From NCBI GenBank assembly GCA_946550725.1, contig CAMNQX010000003.1, positions 1 through 64,000 on the forward strand: DNA of 64,000 nucleotides. The letters run 5' to 3'. A program made the position numbers and the translations under genes. Numbering within the stretch: position 1 is the first letter of the stretch; each line of letters starts with the position of its first letter. This DNA comes from an uncultured Clostridia bacterium (GTDB lineage Bacteria > Bacillota > Clostridia > Oscillospirales > Oscillospiraceae). The notes under the pieces were generated by a model. It ran no database searches, was not told where the DNA came from, and saw only the letters and a program-made list of their open reading frames with translations. Shown piece by piece: positions 22,001 through 28,805 of the stretch.

Positions 22001-23951
22001 AGATGGCCTGGAGGTCCACCGGCTCCTTGAAGGTGACGTTGACATGCTCGTTGCGCCACCAGTTGGAGGCGGTCCAGTGGGTGCGGTAGCTGCCGTCGAT
22101 CATATTGTTGGGGGAGAAGGGGGCGGCGGAGGTGTACTCCCCGCTGTTGTAGTTGCCGCTGTCCGCCAAAGTGATGGAGGCGATCTTGGCCGGGTCCAGA
22201 ATGCCGGCGGTGGGGATGCCCTCGGGCCGCTCGTACTTCACAGCCTTGGGGGTGGCGACGGCGATGTCGGAGTCAGGGCCGCGGCCGATGTCGTTGAAGG
22301 CGGCGACCTTGACCTCGTAGGTCACGTCGTTGACCAGGTCTGTGATGGTGGCGGAGGTGTCGGTGAAGTCGCCCGCCAGCTGGGTCCAGGTGGCGTCGCC
22401 CTCGGGGCGGTAGTAGACGCGGTAATAGGTGGCGGACTTGCCCTTCTTCCAGCCCGCCGCGATGGCGCCGTCCAGCGCCTTGAGGGTGAGCATATCCACC
22501 TTGTCGGGGGCGGAGGAGGGAATGGGGGTGGCAGAGATGACCGCCGAGGGCACGCCCTCCCAGGTGCCGTCGGTGGGGGTGACGGTGAAATCATAGGTCT
22601 GGAGGTTTTTCAGCCCGGTGACCTTGGCGGTGGGCACGTCCACGTGCAGCTCCTGCACCTTCTGGGCGTCCTCCTGGGGCCAGTAGAGCACCTTGTACCC
22701 CGAGACATTGGGCAGCTCGCCCCAGCGCAGGGTGACCTGCTCGCTCCCCGCTTCCGCCTTGAGGGTGCTGGCCTTGACCACGCTGTGGGGGGCCACGGGT
22801 ACTTCGGGAACGATGTCCTGGAGGAACTGGATGCCCTCCACGGCGGCATACTCGCCCCCGGCGGTCTTGGTGACGGTGATGGTGACCTTCTTGACGGGCA
22901 CCCGCTTGCCCAGGGAGATGGTGATGACCTTCGCGCCGTCCACCCCTTCGCCGATGGCGTGGACGTTTTCAGGCGGCGTGTAGTCAAAGGGGAAGGTGGT
23001 GGAGCGGCCCAGGGCGTCCTCCACCGTCACGGTGCCGGAAAGGATCTCCCCGTCCCCGTGAGGGGTGGTGAGGCGCAGCTCAGCGGTGTTCACCGCGTCG
23101 GCCAGGGGGAGGGGGAGGACGATGTCCTTGCCCGCCTGGGCGGACAGCTCTACTCCGGCGTTTTCACCGGTAAAGAGGTCGGACACCTCGCCGCTTTTCA
23201 GGGTGGTCCCCGCGGCGGTCAGCTCCTTGACGCTCTCCGCGGCGTCCACCGGGGGAGCCAACAGCGTGGTGGACCGCACGGTGGCCTCGCTGCCCTGAAC
23301 GGCGGTGAGGCGGTTAACATAAGCCAGATCCACAATATTGATGGCCCCGTCGCCGTTGAGGTCGTAGGCGGTGAGATCCTGGGGCAGGGAGGAGCCGAGG
23401 ACCGCGGTGTAGGCGGCGCGGTCAGCGTCGGTGACAGCCCCGTCGCCGGTCACGTCACCCAGGGTGAAGGTGGCGTCGCCAGTGCCCAGAGTGACGTGCT
23501 GGGCGCAGTCGGCGAGGGTGACGGTCTGGGTGGTGAAGGGGCGGTAGCCCTGGCCGGTGAAGCGCAGGTGGTAGTCCCCCAGAGGCAGGCCGCTGACGGT
23601 GAACTCCAGCGCGGCGGGCCACTGGCCCCCGCCCAGGTCGCCGCCGTCGGCGTTGCGGGCAGAGACCTTGACGCTGTAGCTTGCCAGGGTCTGCTCCCCC
23701 AGCTGAGCCAGATGGATCTGACCCAGGGAGGCGTTGTCCCGGAACAGCTCCGCCCGCAGGTCGCGGCGGTCCAGCTCGCTGAGCCGCTGGGCGTAGTCGA
23801 TGCGCAGCGTGGCGGTGATGGAGCCGGTGACCGTCTGGTCAGGCTCGACAGCCGTCAGGGTCGCATCCGCCGCCAGAGCCACGGAGCTTAGAGAAAAAAG
23901 CAGCGCGACGGTCAACAAAGCAGCCAGAAGGCGAGAAGTGGTTTTCATCAT
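19005..23951 (-). CDS. Large secreted M60-family metallopeptidase with dockerin, FN3 and F5/8-type domains
   Basis: 1648 residues. Signal peptide 1-28. A dockerin is clear at about 164-216: two calcium-binding segments DVTGDGAVTDAD and DLNGDGAINIVD. Two fibronectin-III-like modules lie near 395-580 (YRVYYRPEGDATWTQL). A discoidin/CBM32-like module near 600-740 contains MIDGSYRTHWTASNWWRNEH. The peptidase core has IAHEIGHNMDK at about residue 1105-1115, the HExxH zinc motif of M60/enhancin gluzincins, many of which cleave mucin-type glycoproteins. The C-terminal 350 residues are beta-rich repeats. Transcribed with the downstream SLH/cohesin-like gene. A host-glycoprotein target is inferred from the family. 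Confidence 0.9.
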   Translation of the reverse strand: MMKTTSRLLAALLTVALLFSLSSVALAADATLTAVEPDQTVTGSITATLRIDYAQRLSELDRRDLRAELFRDNASLGQIHLAQLGEQTLASYSVKVSARNADGGDLGGGQWPAALEFTVSGLPLGDYHLRFTGQGYRPFTTQTVTLADCAQHVTLGTGDATFTLGDVTGDGAVTDADRAAYTAVLGSSLPQDLTAYDLNGDGAINIVDLAYVNRLTAVQGSEATVRSTTLLAPPVDAAESVKELTAAGTTLKSGEVSDLFTGENAGVELSAQAGKDIVLPLPLADAVNTAELRLTTPHGDGEILSGTVTVEDALGRSTTFPFDYTPPENVHAIGEGVDGAKVITISLGKRVPVKKVTITVTKTAGGEYAAVEGIQFLQDIVPEVPVAPHSVVKASTLKAEAGSEQVTLRWGELPNVSGYKVLYWPQEDAQKVQELHVDVPTAKVTGLKNLQTYDFTVTPTDGTWEGVPSAVISATPIPSSAPDKVDMLTLKALDGAIAAGWKKGKSATYYRVYYRPEGDATWTQLAGDFTDTSATITDLVNDVTYEVKVAAFNDIGRGPDSDIAVATPKAVKYERPEGIPTAGILDPAKIASITLADSGNYNSGEYTSAAPFSPNNMIDGSYRTHWTASNWWRNEHVNVTFKEPVDLQAIFWVPRLDGSYPTNLRAYSVRVWYEGEDLSSKGHLITPDENRGGVDNGGTGRDVDTWPGVRGNCAVTNFAILPFTPSKKVVKLSVAVEQRAYLTVSCSQLLFMEYDPAHCLPDEIDALFANGLHTALQEGVTQEQLDTLTARLNSDEKNYYVDWNTMADELKLAGELLNGGVSSGLVKTGIESRSGSADAKYSQGGSVLQPLGVTATAKQELTVYADGIPDGQTVTLYASQFNAEASAWLAQVGTLENGRNILTVPAIGSRAGYNGGSLYVSYGGSAPEGISLHVRRAVVIPTLELANWYDHTETERRDAIGSYVDALANYVAAVKITVPQKDYRNVTEISTPVALLSLPALAVNGALGSGEREEKIDTLYAAIEAWEDIMAICKRTQGIDKVYAENDMQTRQNVRCMTMFAGAFMYAAGNHIGIGYGSCAGMVTGKPLSQLPEDASANRLFGWGIAHEIGHNMDKLGKAEITNNIYSILVQTYDNGQGTLPSRLEKSGKYPEIFTKVAQGYPGASNNVFVQLGMYYQLHLAYDDSDPLDFYNRFFKAWKAGTYTNGAASYDDRFALTASAVANADLTEFFTRWGMTLSAETKTKLATYPAESRAVWYLSDQSRRARLDNTAPAAGTLAAQAVKTADNAVTLSIDSSAIAGDLQGFEICRNGQSVAFVDAAQTEYVDVIGSANHRVFSYEVVAYDILGNRVTSADAGEIRIAYDKTVDTSAYTVKSEDGKLVVTFKEETAVSGLKLLSFTPSDAVVTVTVTDGEGKTTQALSTVLDAAHNQAVDDPAAFLAYFKLPVAAADDTRIGTYDAKTVTIEGGVAADALRFISYPGDDVSFLDGATMGRLTADYTYDTLDGTETIPAGTLVIVGNYRGDPVYNTVNVVGRFTGTATTEDGDLAELDVVERPLAGYALLFAAIPESGPVSDLSDGLFLFVPDIQAEAELQETSSCDASHLLPSQIRLELYRTDDPNDASSKRLTAQTLWIYSPGGEDLPAVTLVK

Positions 23952-24014
23952 GCAGCATCCTTTCTATCTTGGCCTGTATGCCCGCTAGGGCAGTTGATTT
24001 AGGTTACATAACAC

Positions 24015-24043
24015 ATTATAGCAACTGCGGCAGAGTTTGGCAA
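24015..24043 (-). promoter_or_regulatory. Promoter of the M60/SLH operon
   Basis: On the minus strand TTGCCA (24038-24043) and TATAAT (24015-24020) with a 17-base spacer, about 65 bases before the M60 start codon. The rest of the 307-bp gap up to xpt holds only the xpt terminator and a GC-rich repeat-like piece near 24185-24230. Confidence 0.7.
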
Positions 24044-24136
24044 GTTACAAATTGGTAAAATTTTTTCAGTAAGAAGAAAAGTGCGTAACCAAACTAACCA
24101 AAAGAAGAGGGGGAGAAACGGCGAAACCCCTGCGGC

Positions 24137-24172
24137 TGTAAAAAACGGGACAGCCCCACAGGGCCGTCCCGT
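24137..24172 (-). terminator. Terminator of the xpt operon
   Basis: A 12-bp stem with one mismatch (24145-24156 with 24161-24172). Read on the minus strand it is followed by a T run from 24145 down to 24141, about 90 bases after the xpt stop. Confidence 0.7.
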
Positions 24173-24258
24173 CAGCTTTTTAAAAACCTCGTAGAGTTCG
24201 CCGCCCGCAGGCGGCCGCGATCTGTTGTCAAAAAAGGGGAATACCCTTTTTGACGGGT

Positions 24259-24846
24259 TCAGAAGGTGATGCCGCTGTCGGGGGACATGGCCTTGATCTT
24301 TGCCAGCGCCTCCACCCGGAGGCCCGTTTGGCGCACCCGCGCGCCGCCGGGCTGGTAGGCCTTTTCAATGGCCACCCCCGCGCCCACCGGCTCCGCCCCG
24401 GCCTGCTCCACCAGGGACAGCAGGCCCAGCAGGGCGTTGCCGTTGGCGAGGAAATCGTCGATGATGAGCACCTTGTCATCCCTGGTGAGGTATTCCTTGG
24501 ACACCAGGATGGTATACACCCCGCCGTGGGTATAGCTCTCCACCTGGGCGGTGTAGACGCTCCCGGCGATGTTCTTGGTGCGGGACTTTTTGGCAAAGAG
24601 GGCGGGCACGCCGAACACCTGGGCGGCCAGACAGGCGATGCCGATGCCGCTGGCCTCGATGGTGAGGATCTTGGTGACCTCCTGGGGGAACAGCCGCCGC
24701 CATTCCTCCCCCATGCGCCGGAACAGTCCCACGTCCATCTGGTGATTGAGGAAGCCGTCTACCTTTAATACGTCCCCGGCATAGACCTTTCCGTCCTTCA
24801 AGATCCGTTCTTCCAGCTCTTTCATGTCAAACAGCTCCTTTTTCAA
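24259..24846 (-). CDS. xpt: Xanthine phosphoribosyltransferase
   Basis: 195 residues. The enzyme converts xanthine and PRPP to XMP in purine salvage. VYAGDVLKVDGFLNHQMD and LTIEASGIGIACLAA are family signatures, and VLIIDDFLANGNALLGL is the PRPP-binding motif. Length and motifs match B. subtilis Xpt (194 residues). Its start overlaps the end of the MATE gene by 20 bases, so it is translated from the same message. No purine riboswitch is seen, because there is no leader of its own; B. subtilis xpt is controlled by one. Confidence 0.95.
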   Translation of the reverse strand: MKKELFDMKELEERILKDGKVYAGDVLKVDGFLNHQMDVGLFRRMGEEWRRLFPQEVTKILTIEASGIGIACLAAQVFGVPALFAKKSRTKNIAGSVYTAQVESYTHGGVYTILVSKEYLTRDDKVLIIDDFLANGNALLGLLSLVEQAGAEPVGAGVAIEKAYQPGGARVRQTGLRVEALAKIKAMSPDSGITF

Positions 24847-26233
24847 TGGTTTCAGGAAAAGCCTTGCGTTCCCACCGCGTTCCCCGCCAGCGCAGGGTGC
24901 ACAAAATGCCCCGGAGGATCAGATCAGCGGCCATGGCGATCCAAACGCCCGCCAGACCCAGCTTGAAGCCGAACACCAGCAGAGGGGCCAAGGGAATACG
25001 CACCCCCCACATGGCCACCAGGCCCACGATCATGGGGAACCGCACGTCCCGTGCGCCGCGCAGCGCGCCGGTGTAGATAATGGACAGGGCGAAGAACGGC
25101 TCGCTCACCGAGACGATCTTCAGCATCCGCGCCGCCTCGGCCACCACCTCCTGGTCGGTATTGAACAGGGAGGCTAACGGGTGGGCAAAGAGGAACAGGC
25201 AGATGGAGGTGCCGATGCACAGCAGAAAGCCCAGCTTGGCGGACAGTGCGCCGTAGACCCGTGCGTCCTCCTTGTTTTCCGCCCCCACCGACTGCCCCAC
25301 CATGGCGGTGGAGGCGGCGGAGATGCCGTAGGCGGGGAGGTAGCACAGCCCCTCGGCGGTGGTGGCGATGTTGTTGGCGGCAAGGCTCATGCCGTCGTCG
25401 ATGGCGGCCACCACCCCGGTCATGGCCACCTGGCCGATGTTCACCATGGCCCGCTCCGCGGCGGAGGGAAGGCCCAGCCGCACGGCGGTGGTAATGATGC
25501 CCTTGTCGGGCTTGAAGGACTCGCCCCGGTGGATGGTGTACCGGCTGCCCTGGCGCAGGGCCACCAGCAGGGTGACGATCCCGGCGAAGGCCCAGGCGAA
25601 CACCGTACCCAGCGCCGCCCCGGTGACTCCCATCCCCGCGCCGGGGATGACGATGGTGTTGCCGAAGAAGGTCACCGCGCGGGTCTCATAGATGAAGAAG
25701 AAGTTCAAGATGACGTTGATGATGTTGGAGGTCGTGTTCAGGATGAGCGGCGCTTTGGTGTTGCCCATGCACCGCAGGATGGCGGAGAAGATGGCGCTGC
25801 CCCCCTCGAAGATCAGGCAGTAGGTATACACCTTTAAATAGCTTCGGGCCTGGCCCAGCACCGGCTCCACCGCCCCCAGCCACATGGGGAGGAAGTGGGC
25901 CAGGGAGCGGTACAGGGCGAAGGCAGCCAGACCGCAGAACACCGAGGCCAAAACGCCCTGGCGGATGACGGCCTTTGCTCTGTCGTCGTCTCCCGCGCCC
26001 ACCGCATGGGACACCTGCACCGCGTAGCCCGTGGCGACCCCCGCCAGCACGCCGTTGATGAGCCACATGGGCGCGGCGTTGACGGACACGGCGGCGGAGG
26101 CCGTCTTGCCCAGCGCGCCCACCATGGCCGCATCCACATAGCTGACCATGGTGCTCAAGATCTGTTCAATGATGGCGGGCCACGCCAGCCGCCACATAAT
26201 GGAAAGGCGGCTGCGGCCCAGTTGGTTTGGCAT
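24827..26233 (-). CDS. MATE-family efflux transporter
   Basis: 468 residues with twelve predicted helices in two homologous halves, the layout of MATE/NorM-type sodium- or proton-coupled exporters. The N-terminus SIMWRLAWPAIIEQILSTMVSYVDAAMVG and the second-half LPSAAERAMVNIGQVAMTGVVAAIDDGMSLAANNIATTAEG (given in parts here) carry the conserved P-x-x-x-E-Q/R pattern. It begins three bases after the radical SAM gene and overlaps xpt at its end. Substrate unknown; linkage to xpt hints at, but does not prove, purine-like compounds. Confidence 0.9.
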   Translation of the reverse strand: MPNQLGRSRLSIMWRLAWPAIIEQILSTMVSYVDAAMVGALGKTASAAVSVNAAPMWLINGVLAGVATGYAVQVSHAVGAGDDDRAKAVIRQGVLASVFCGLAAFALYRSLAHFLPMWLGAVEPVLGQARSYLKVYTYCLIFEGGSAIFSAILRCMGNTKAPLILNTTSNIINVILNFFFIYETRAVTFFGNTIVIPGAGMGVTGAALGTVFAWAFAGIVTLLVALRQGSRYTIHRGESFKPDKGIITTAVRLGLPSAAERAMVNIGQVAMTGVVAAIDDGMSLAANNIATTAEGLCYLPAYGISAASTAMVGQSVGAENKEDARVYGALSAKLGFLLCIGTSICLFLFAHPLASLFNTDQEVVAEAARMLKIVSVSEPFFALSIIYTGALRGARDVRFPMIVGLVAMWGVRIPLAPLLVFGFKLGLAGVWIAMAADLILRGILCTLRWRGTRWERKAFPETIEKGAV

Positions 26234-26236
26234 ATG

Positions 26237-27142
26237 CTACACTCCAGTCAGATCAAAGGAAGGGATGTACTCGCTCTGGGCGGAGGCGGCGTCCTGGGTG
26301 AATCCGGAAAGGCCCAGGGCCTCCATGTACTCTACGGCATGGCGCAGCTCGCTGGGCCGCACCGTGCGGGTAAGCTCGGGGTGATCGCTCAGGTCGCCCC
26401 AGGGGGTGTACTGCCCCATAAGGGAGAACAAAACGTCCCCCGGGGGGAAGACCTCGGCCACCCAGTCCATCACCGCCTTGGCCTCAGCAAGGCCGCCGGG
26501 GAGGAGCAGGTGGCGGATGAGCACGCCCCGCGTCAAAAGGCCGTTTTCGATCCGTACAGGGCCGGCGCAGGCGACCATCTCCCGGATGGCGGCGGTGGCG
26601 GCCTCGGGATAATCCGCCGCGCCGGAATACTTGGCGGCGCGGGCGGGGGTAAGGTATTTCAGGTCGGGGAGCCACACCTGGATATAAGGCGATAGGGCGC
26701 GCACCGTTTCCACGGTATCGTAGCCCCCGGAGTTCCAGACAAAGGGGACGGACACGCCGCTCTCCTCAATGGCCCTGGGCAGGACGTGGGCGAAGTGGGT
26801 GGGGTTGACCAGGTCGATATTTTCCGCGCCTTGGCGCTCCAGCTCCCGAAAGATCTCCGCTAGCCGCTCCACGGTGACGGGCTTGCCGAAGTCCTTGTGG
26901 CTGATGGCGTCGTTTTGACAAAAGACACAGTCCAGCGGACAGCCGGAGAAAAATACCGTCCCCGCGCCGTGGGTCCCGGAGATGACCGGCTCTTCCCACA
27001 GATGCAGAGCCGCCCGGGCCACCACGGGGAGAGAGGGCTGGCGGCAGCGGCCCTGGCCGTGATGTTCATCCCGCAGGGCGTTGCACTTGCGGGGACAGAG
27101 GGAACAGACCACGGCTTTACTGGGCGCGGAAGTCGGGGCCAA
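26237..27142 (-). CDS. Radical SAM protein, PflX/AmmeMemo-like
   Basis: 301 residues. The radical SAM iron-sulfur motif is CPLDCVFCQN (Cys-x3-Cys-x2-Cys) near residue 68. The N-terminus carries two extra Cys pairs (CSLCPRKCNALR and GRCRQP) typical of the COG1313 PflX-like branch, a relative of pyruvate formate-lyase activases. GGYDTVETVRALSPYIQVWLPDLKY is a conserved core segment. The gene overlaps the end of tdk by 26 bases. The substrate is unknown; activation of a glycyl radical enzyme is possible but not shown by the context. Confidence 0.85.
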   Translation of the reverse strand: MAPTSAPSKAVVCSLCPRKCNALRDEHHGQGRCRQPSLPVVARAALHLWEEPVISGTHGAGTVFFSGCPLDCVFCQNDAISHKDFGKPVTVERLAEIFRELERQGAENIDLVNPTHFAHVLPRAIEESGVSVPFVWNSGGYDTVETVRALSPYIQVWLPDLKYLTPARAAKYSGAADYPEAATAAIREMVACAGPVRIENGLLTRGVLIRHLLLPGGLAEAKAVMDWVAEVFPPGDVLFSLMGQYTPWGDLSDHPELTRTVRPSELRHAVEYMEALGLSGFTQDAASAQSEYIPSFDLTGV

Positions 27143-27698
27143 GGTCGCCCGCCTTCCAGTGGCGGCGGCACAGGCCGATGTATTTGTCGTTGGCGCCCAG
27201 CACCACCTGCTCCCCCTCCTTCAGGACCTTGCCCGTCTCGTCAAAGCGGGCGTTGCAGGTGGCCTTGCGGCCGCACCAGCAGATGGTCTTGACCTCCTCC
27301 AAAATGTCGGCGGTGGCCAACAGTGCCTGGGAGCCGGGAAACAGGTCGCCCCGGAAGTCGGCCCGGAGGCCATAGCAGATGACGGGGACGTTCAGGTCAT
27401 CCACAACAAAGGTGAGAAAGTCCACCTCTTCCTTGGAGAGGAACTGGGCCTCGTCCACGATGATGCACTGGTAGGACTTGACCTCGTCCTCAGGCATGGC
27501 CCGCAGCTCGTCGAACCAGACGCAGGGGTAGCTGAGGCCGATACGGGAGTTGACGATGGCCTTGCCCTCCCGCTGGTCGATGTCCGGCTTCACCATCAGG
27601 GCCTTTTGTCCCCGCTCCTCGTAGTTGTAGCGTACCATCAGGGCGTTGGCGGACTTGCTGGAGCCCATCACGCCGTAACGAAAATATAGCTTTGCCAT
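27117..27698 (-). CDS. tdk: Thymidine kinase (type II)
   Basis: 193 residues from the ATG at 27698, which has GAGAGGGG nine bases upstream. It phosphorylates thymidine for dTTP salvage. The P-loop is GVMGSSKSANAL (a variant of the usual G-x-M-x-S-G-K-S), Walker B is CIIVDEAQFLS, and the zinc lasso is CWCGRKATCNAR with a C-terminal LCRRHW. Length agrees with bacterial TK. It is the first gene of the overlapping tdk-radical SAM-MATE-xpt series; a GC-rich palindrome separates it from mutY. Confidence 0.93.
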   Translation of the reverse strand: MAKLYFRYGVMGSSKSANALMVRYNYEERGQKALMVKPDIDQREGKAIVNSRIGLSYPCVWFDELRAMPEDEVKSYQCIIVDEAQFLSKEEVDFLTFVVDDLNVPVICYGLRADFRGDLFPGSQALLATADILEEVKTICWCGRKATCNARFDETGKVLKEGEQVVLGANDKYIGLCRRHWKAGDLGPDFRAQ

Positions 27699-27739
27699 GG
27701 TAATGTTATCCCCTCTCTTGTTGCGTGGCCCGATCGACC

Positions 27740-27764
27740 GGGCGCACAATGTGCGCCCCTACGA
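27740..27764. repeat. REP-like palindrome
   Basis: GGGCGCACA (27740-27748) and TGTGCGCCC (27750-27758) form an almost perfect palindrome followed by CTACGA. The reverse complement TCGTAGGGGCGC resembles pieces at 51272, 56992 and 57031, so it is probably a dispersed intergenic repeat of this genome. It overlaps the first bases of the mutY stop region. Confidence 0.5.
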
Positions 27765-28805
27765 ATGGGAACACAGGTGTTCCTTTACGATGTGGAAAAA
27801 GCCCTGAAACGCGCTGGGGACGGAGTATGTCTCCGCCAGCGCCTGCTGGTCCGCCCACACCCAGCCCTGGGGTAGGCCGCCGCTCTCCGCCTCCACCGTG
27901 TACGCCGTCATGCGCCACTCAATATGGGTGAAGATATGCTTGGCGGTGAGGGCGAACTCAGCCCGCCCGGGGACGGGGGCCGCGCTGGGGGATAGCTCGT
28001 TGGGATATTCCCACAGTCCGGCCAGCAGACCCTTGCCGGGGCGCTGGCGCAGGGCCACCTTGCCCTCAAAAAAGATGAGGTACACGTCCCGCTCCTCCAC
28101 CCGTCGCTCCTTTTTTGGGGCTTTCACGGGGATGGAGGCGGTCAGGCCCCGGCGGTACGCTTCGCAAAAGTTCCGCACCGGGCACCTGTCGCACAGGGGC
28201 GCGCCGTTTGGCAGGCACACCGTGGCTCCCAGCTCCATAAGGGCCTGGTTGAAGTCGCCGGGGGCTTTGACGGGGATCACGTCCTCCAGGGCTTCGGCGA
28301 CGGAACGCTTGGTGGCGGGATCGGCGATATCGCTGGGGTCGGCGGTGAGACGGGCCACCACCCGCAGTACGTTGCCGTCCACCGCCGGGTGGGGCAGGCC
28401 GAAGGCGATGGAGGAAATGGCCCCGGCGGTGTAGTCGCCGATGCCGGGGAGGGCGCGGATGGCGGCGTAGTCAGAAGGAAAGACCCCGCCGTAGTCCGCC
28501 ATAATGACCTTCGCGGCTTTTTGGAGGTTGCGTGCCCGGGAGTAGTAGCCCAGGCCCTGCCACAGCTTCATCAGCGCGTCCTCGCCGCAAGACGCCAGGT
28601 CGGCCACGGTGGGCAGGGCGTCCAGAAACCGGCGGTAGTAGTCCATGACGGCGGCAACTCTGGTCTGCTGGAGCATGATCTCGGACAGCCAGACATGGTA
28701 GGGGGAGGGGTCCCGCCGCCAGGGAAGGTCCCGTTTCTCCTCATTGTACCACGCCAAAAGGGGAATGACCAGCCCTTCGGGCAGATTTCGGCAAAAACTA
28801 TTCAT
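27759..28805 (-). CDS. mutY: A/G-specific adenine glycosylase
   Basis: 348 residues from the ATG at 28805 with GGAGG nine bases upstream; upstream in-frame codons lack a ribosome site. MutY removes adenine paired with 8-oxoguanine. Visible motifs are SEIMLQQTRV, the helix-hairpin-helix LPGIGDYTAGAI, the catalytic Asp in HPAVDGNVLRV and the iron-sulfur cluster cysteines CLPNGAPLCDRCPVRNFC. The first cysteine spacing is seven residues, one more than usual. The C-terminal NUDIX-like domain (residues 225-348) recognises 8-oxoG. The start overlaps the end of the histidine kinase gene by 8 bases. Confidence 0.93.
   Translation of the reverse strand: MNSFCRNLPEGLVIPLLAWYNEEKRDLPWRRDPSPYHVWLSEIMLQQTRVAAVMDYYRRFLDALPTVADLASCGEDALMKLWQGLGYYSRARNLQKAAKVIMADYGGVFPSDYAAIRALPGIGDYTAGAISSIAFGLPHPAVDGNVLRVVARLTADPSDIADPATKRSVAEALEDVIPVKAPGDFNQALMELGATVCLPNGAPLCDRCPVRNFCEAYRRGLTASIPVKAPKKERRVEERDVYLIFFEGKVALRQRPGKGLLAGLWEYPNELSPSAAPVPGRAEFALTAKHIFTHIEWRMTAYTVEAESGGLPQGWVWADQQALAETYSVPSAFQGFFHIVKEHLCSHS

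Noticed and set aside
18897-23891. A 1664-codon open frame on the plus strand opposite the M60 gene
   Set aside because: Glycine- and valine-rich antisense of a GC-rich gene. No domain, no ribosome site, and the minus strand has a signal peptide, dockerin and HExxH motif.
24140-24260. A purine riboswitch for xpt
   Set aside because: This side is downstream of xpt, which overlaps the MATE gene at its start; no leader exists where a riboswitch could lie.
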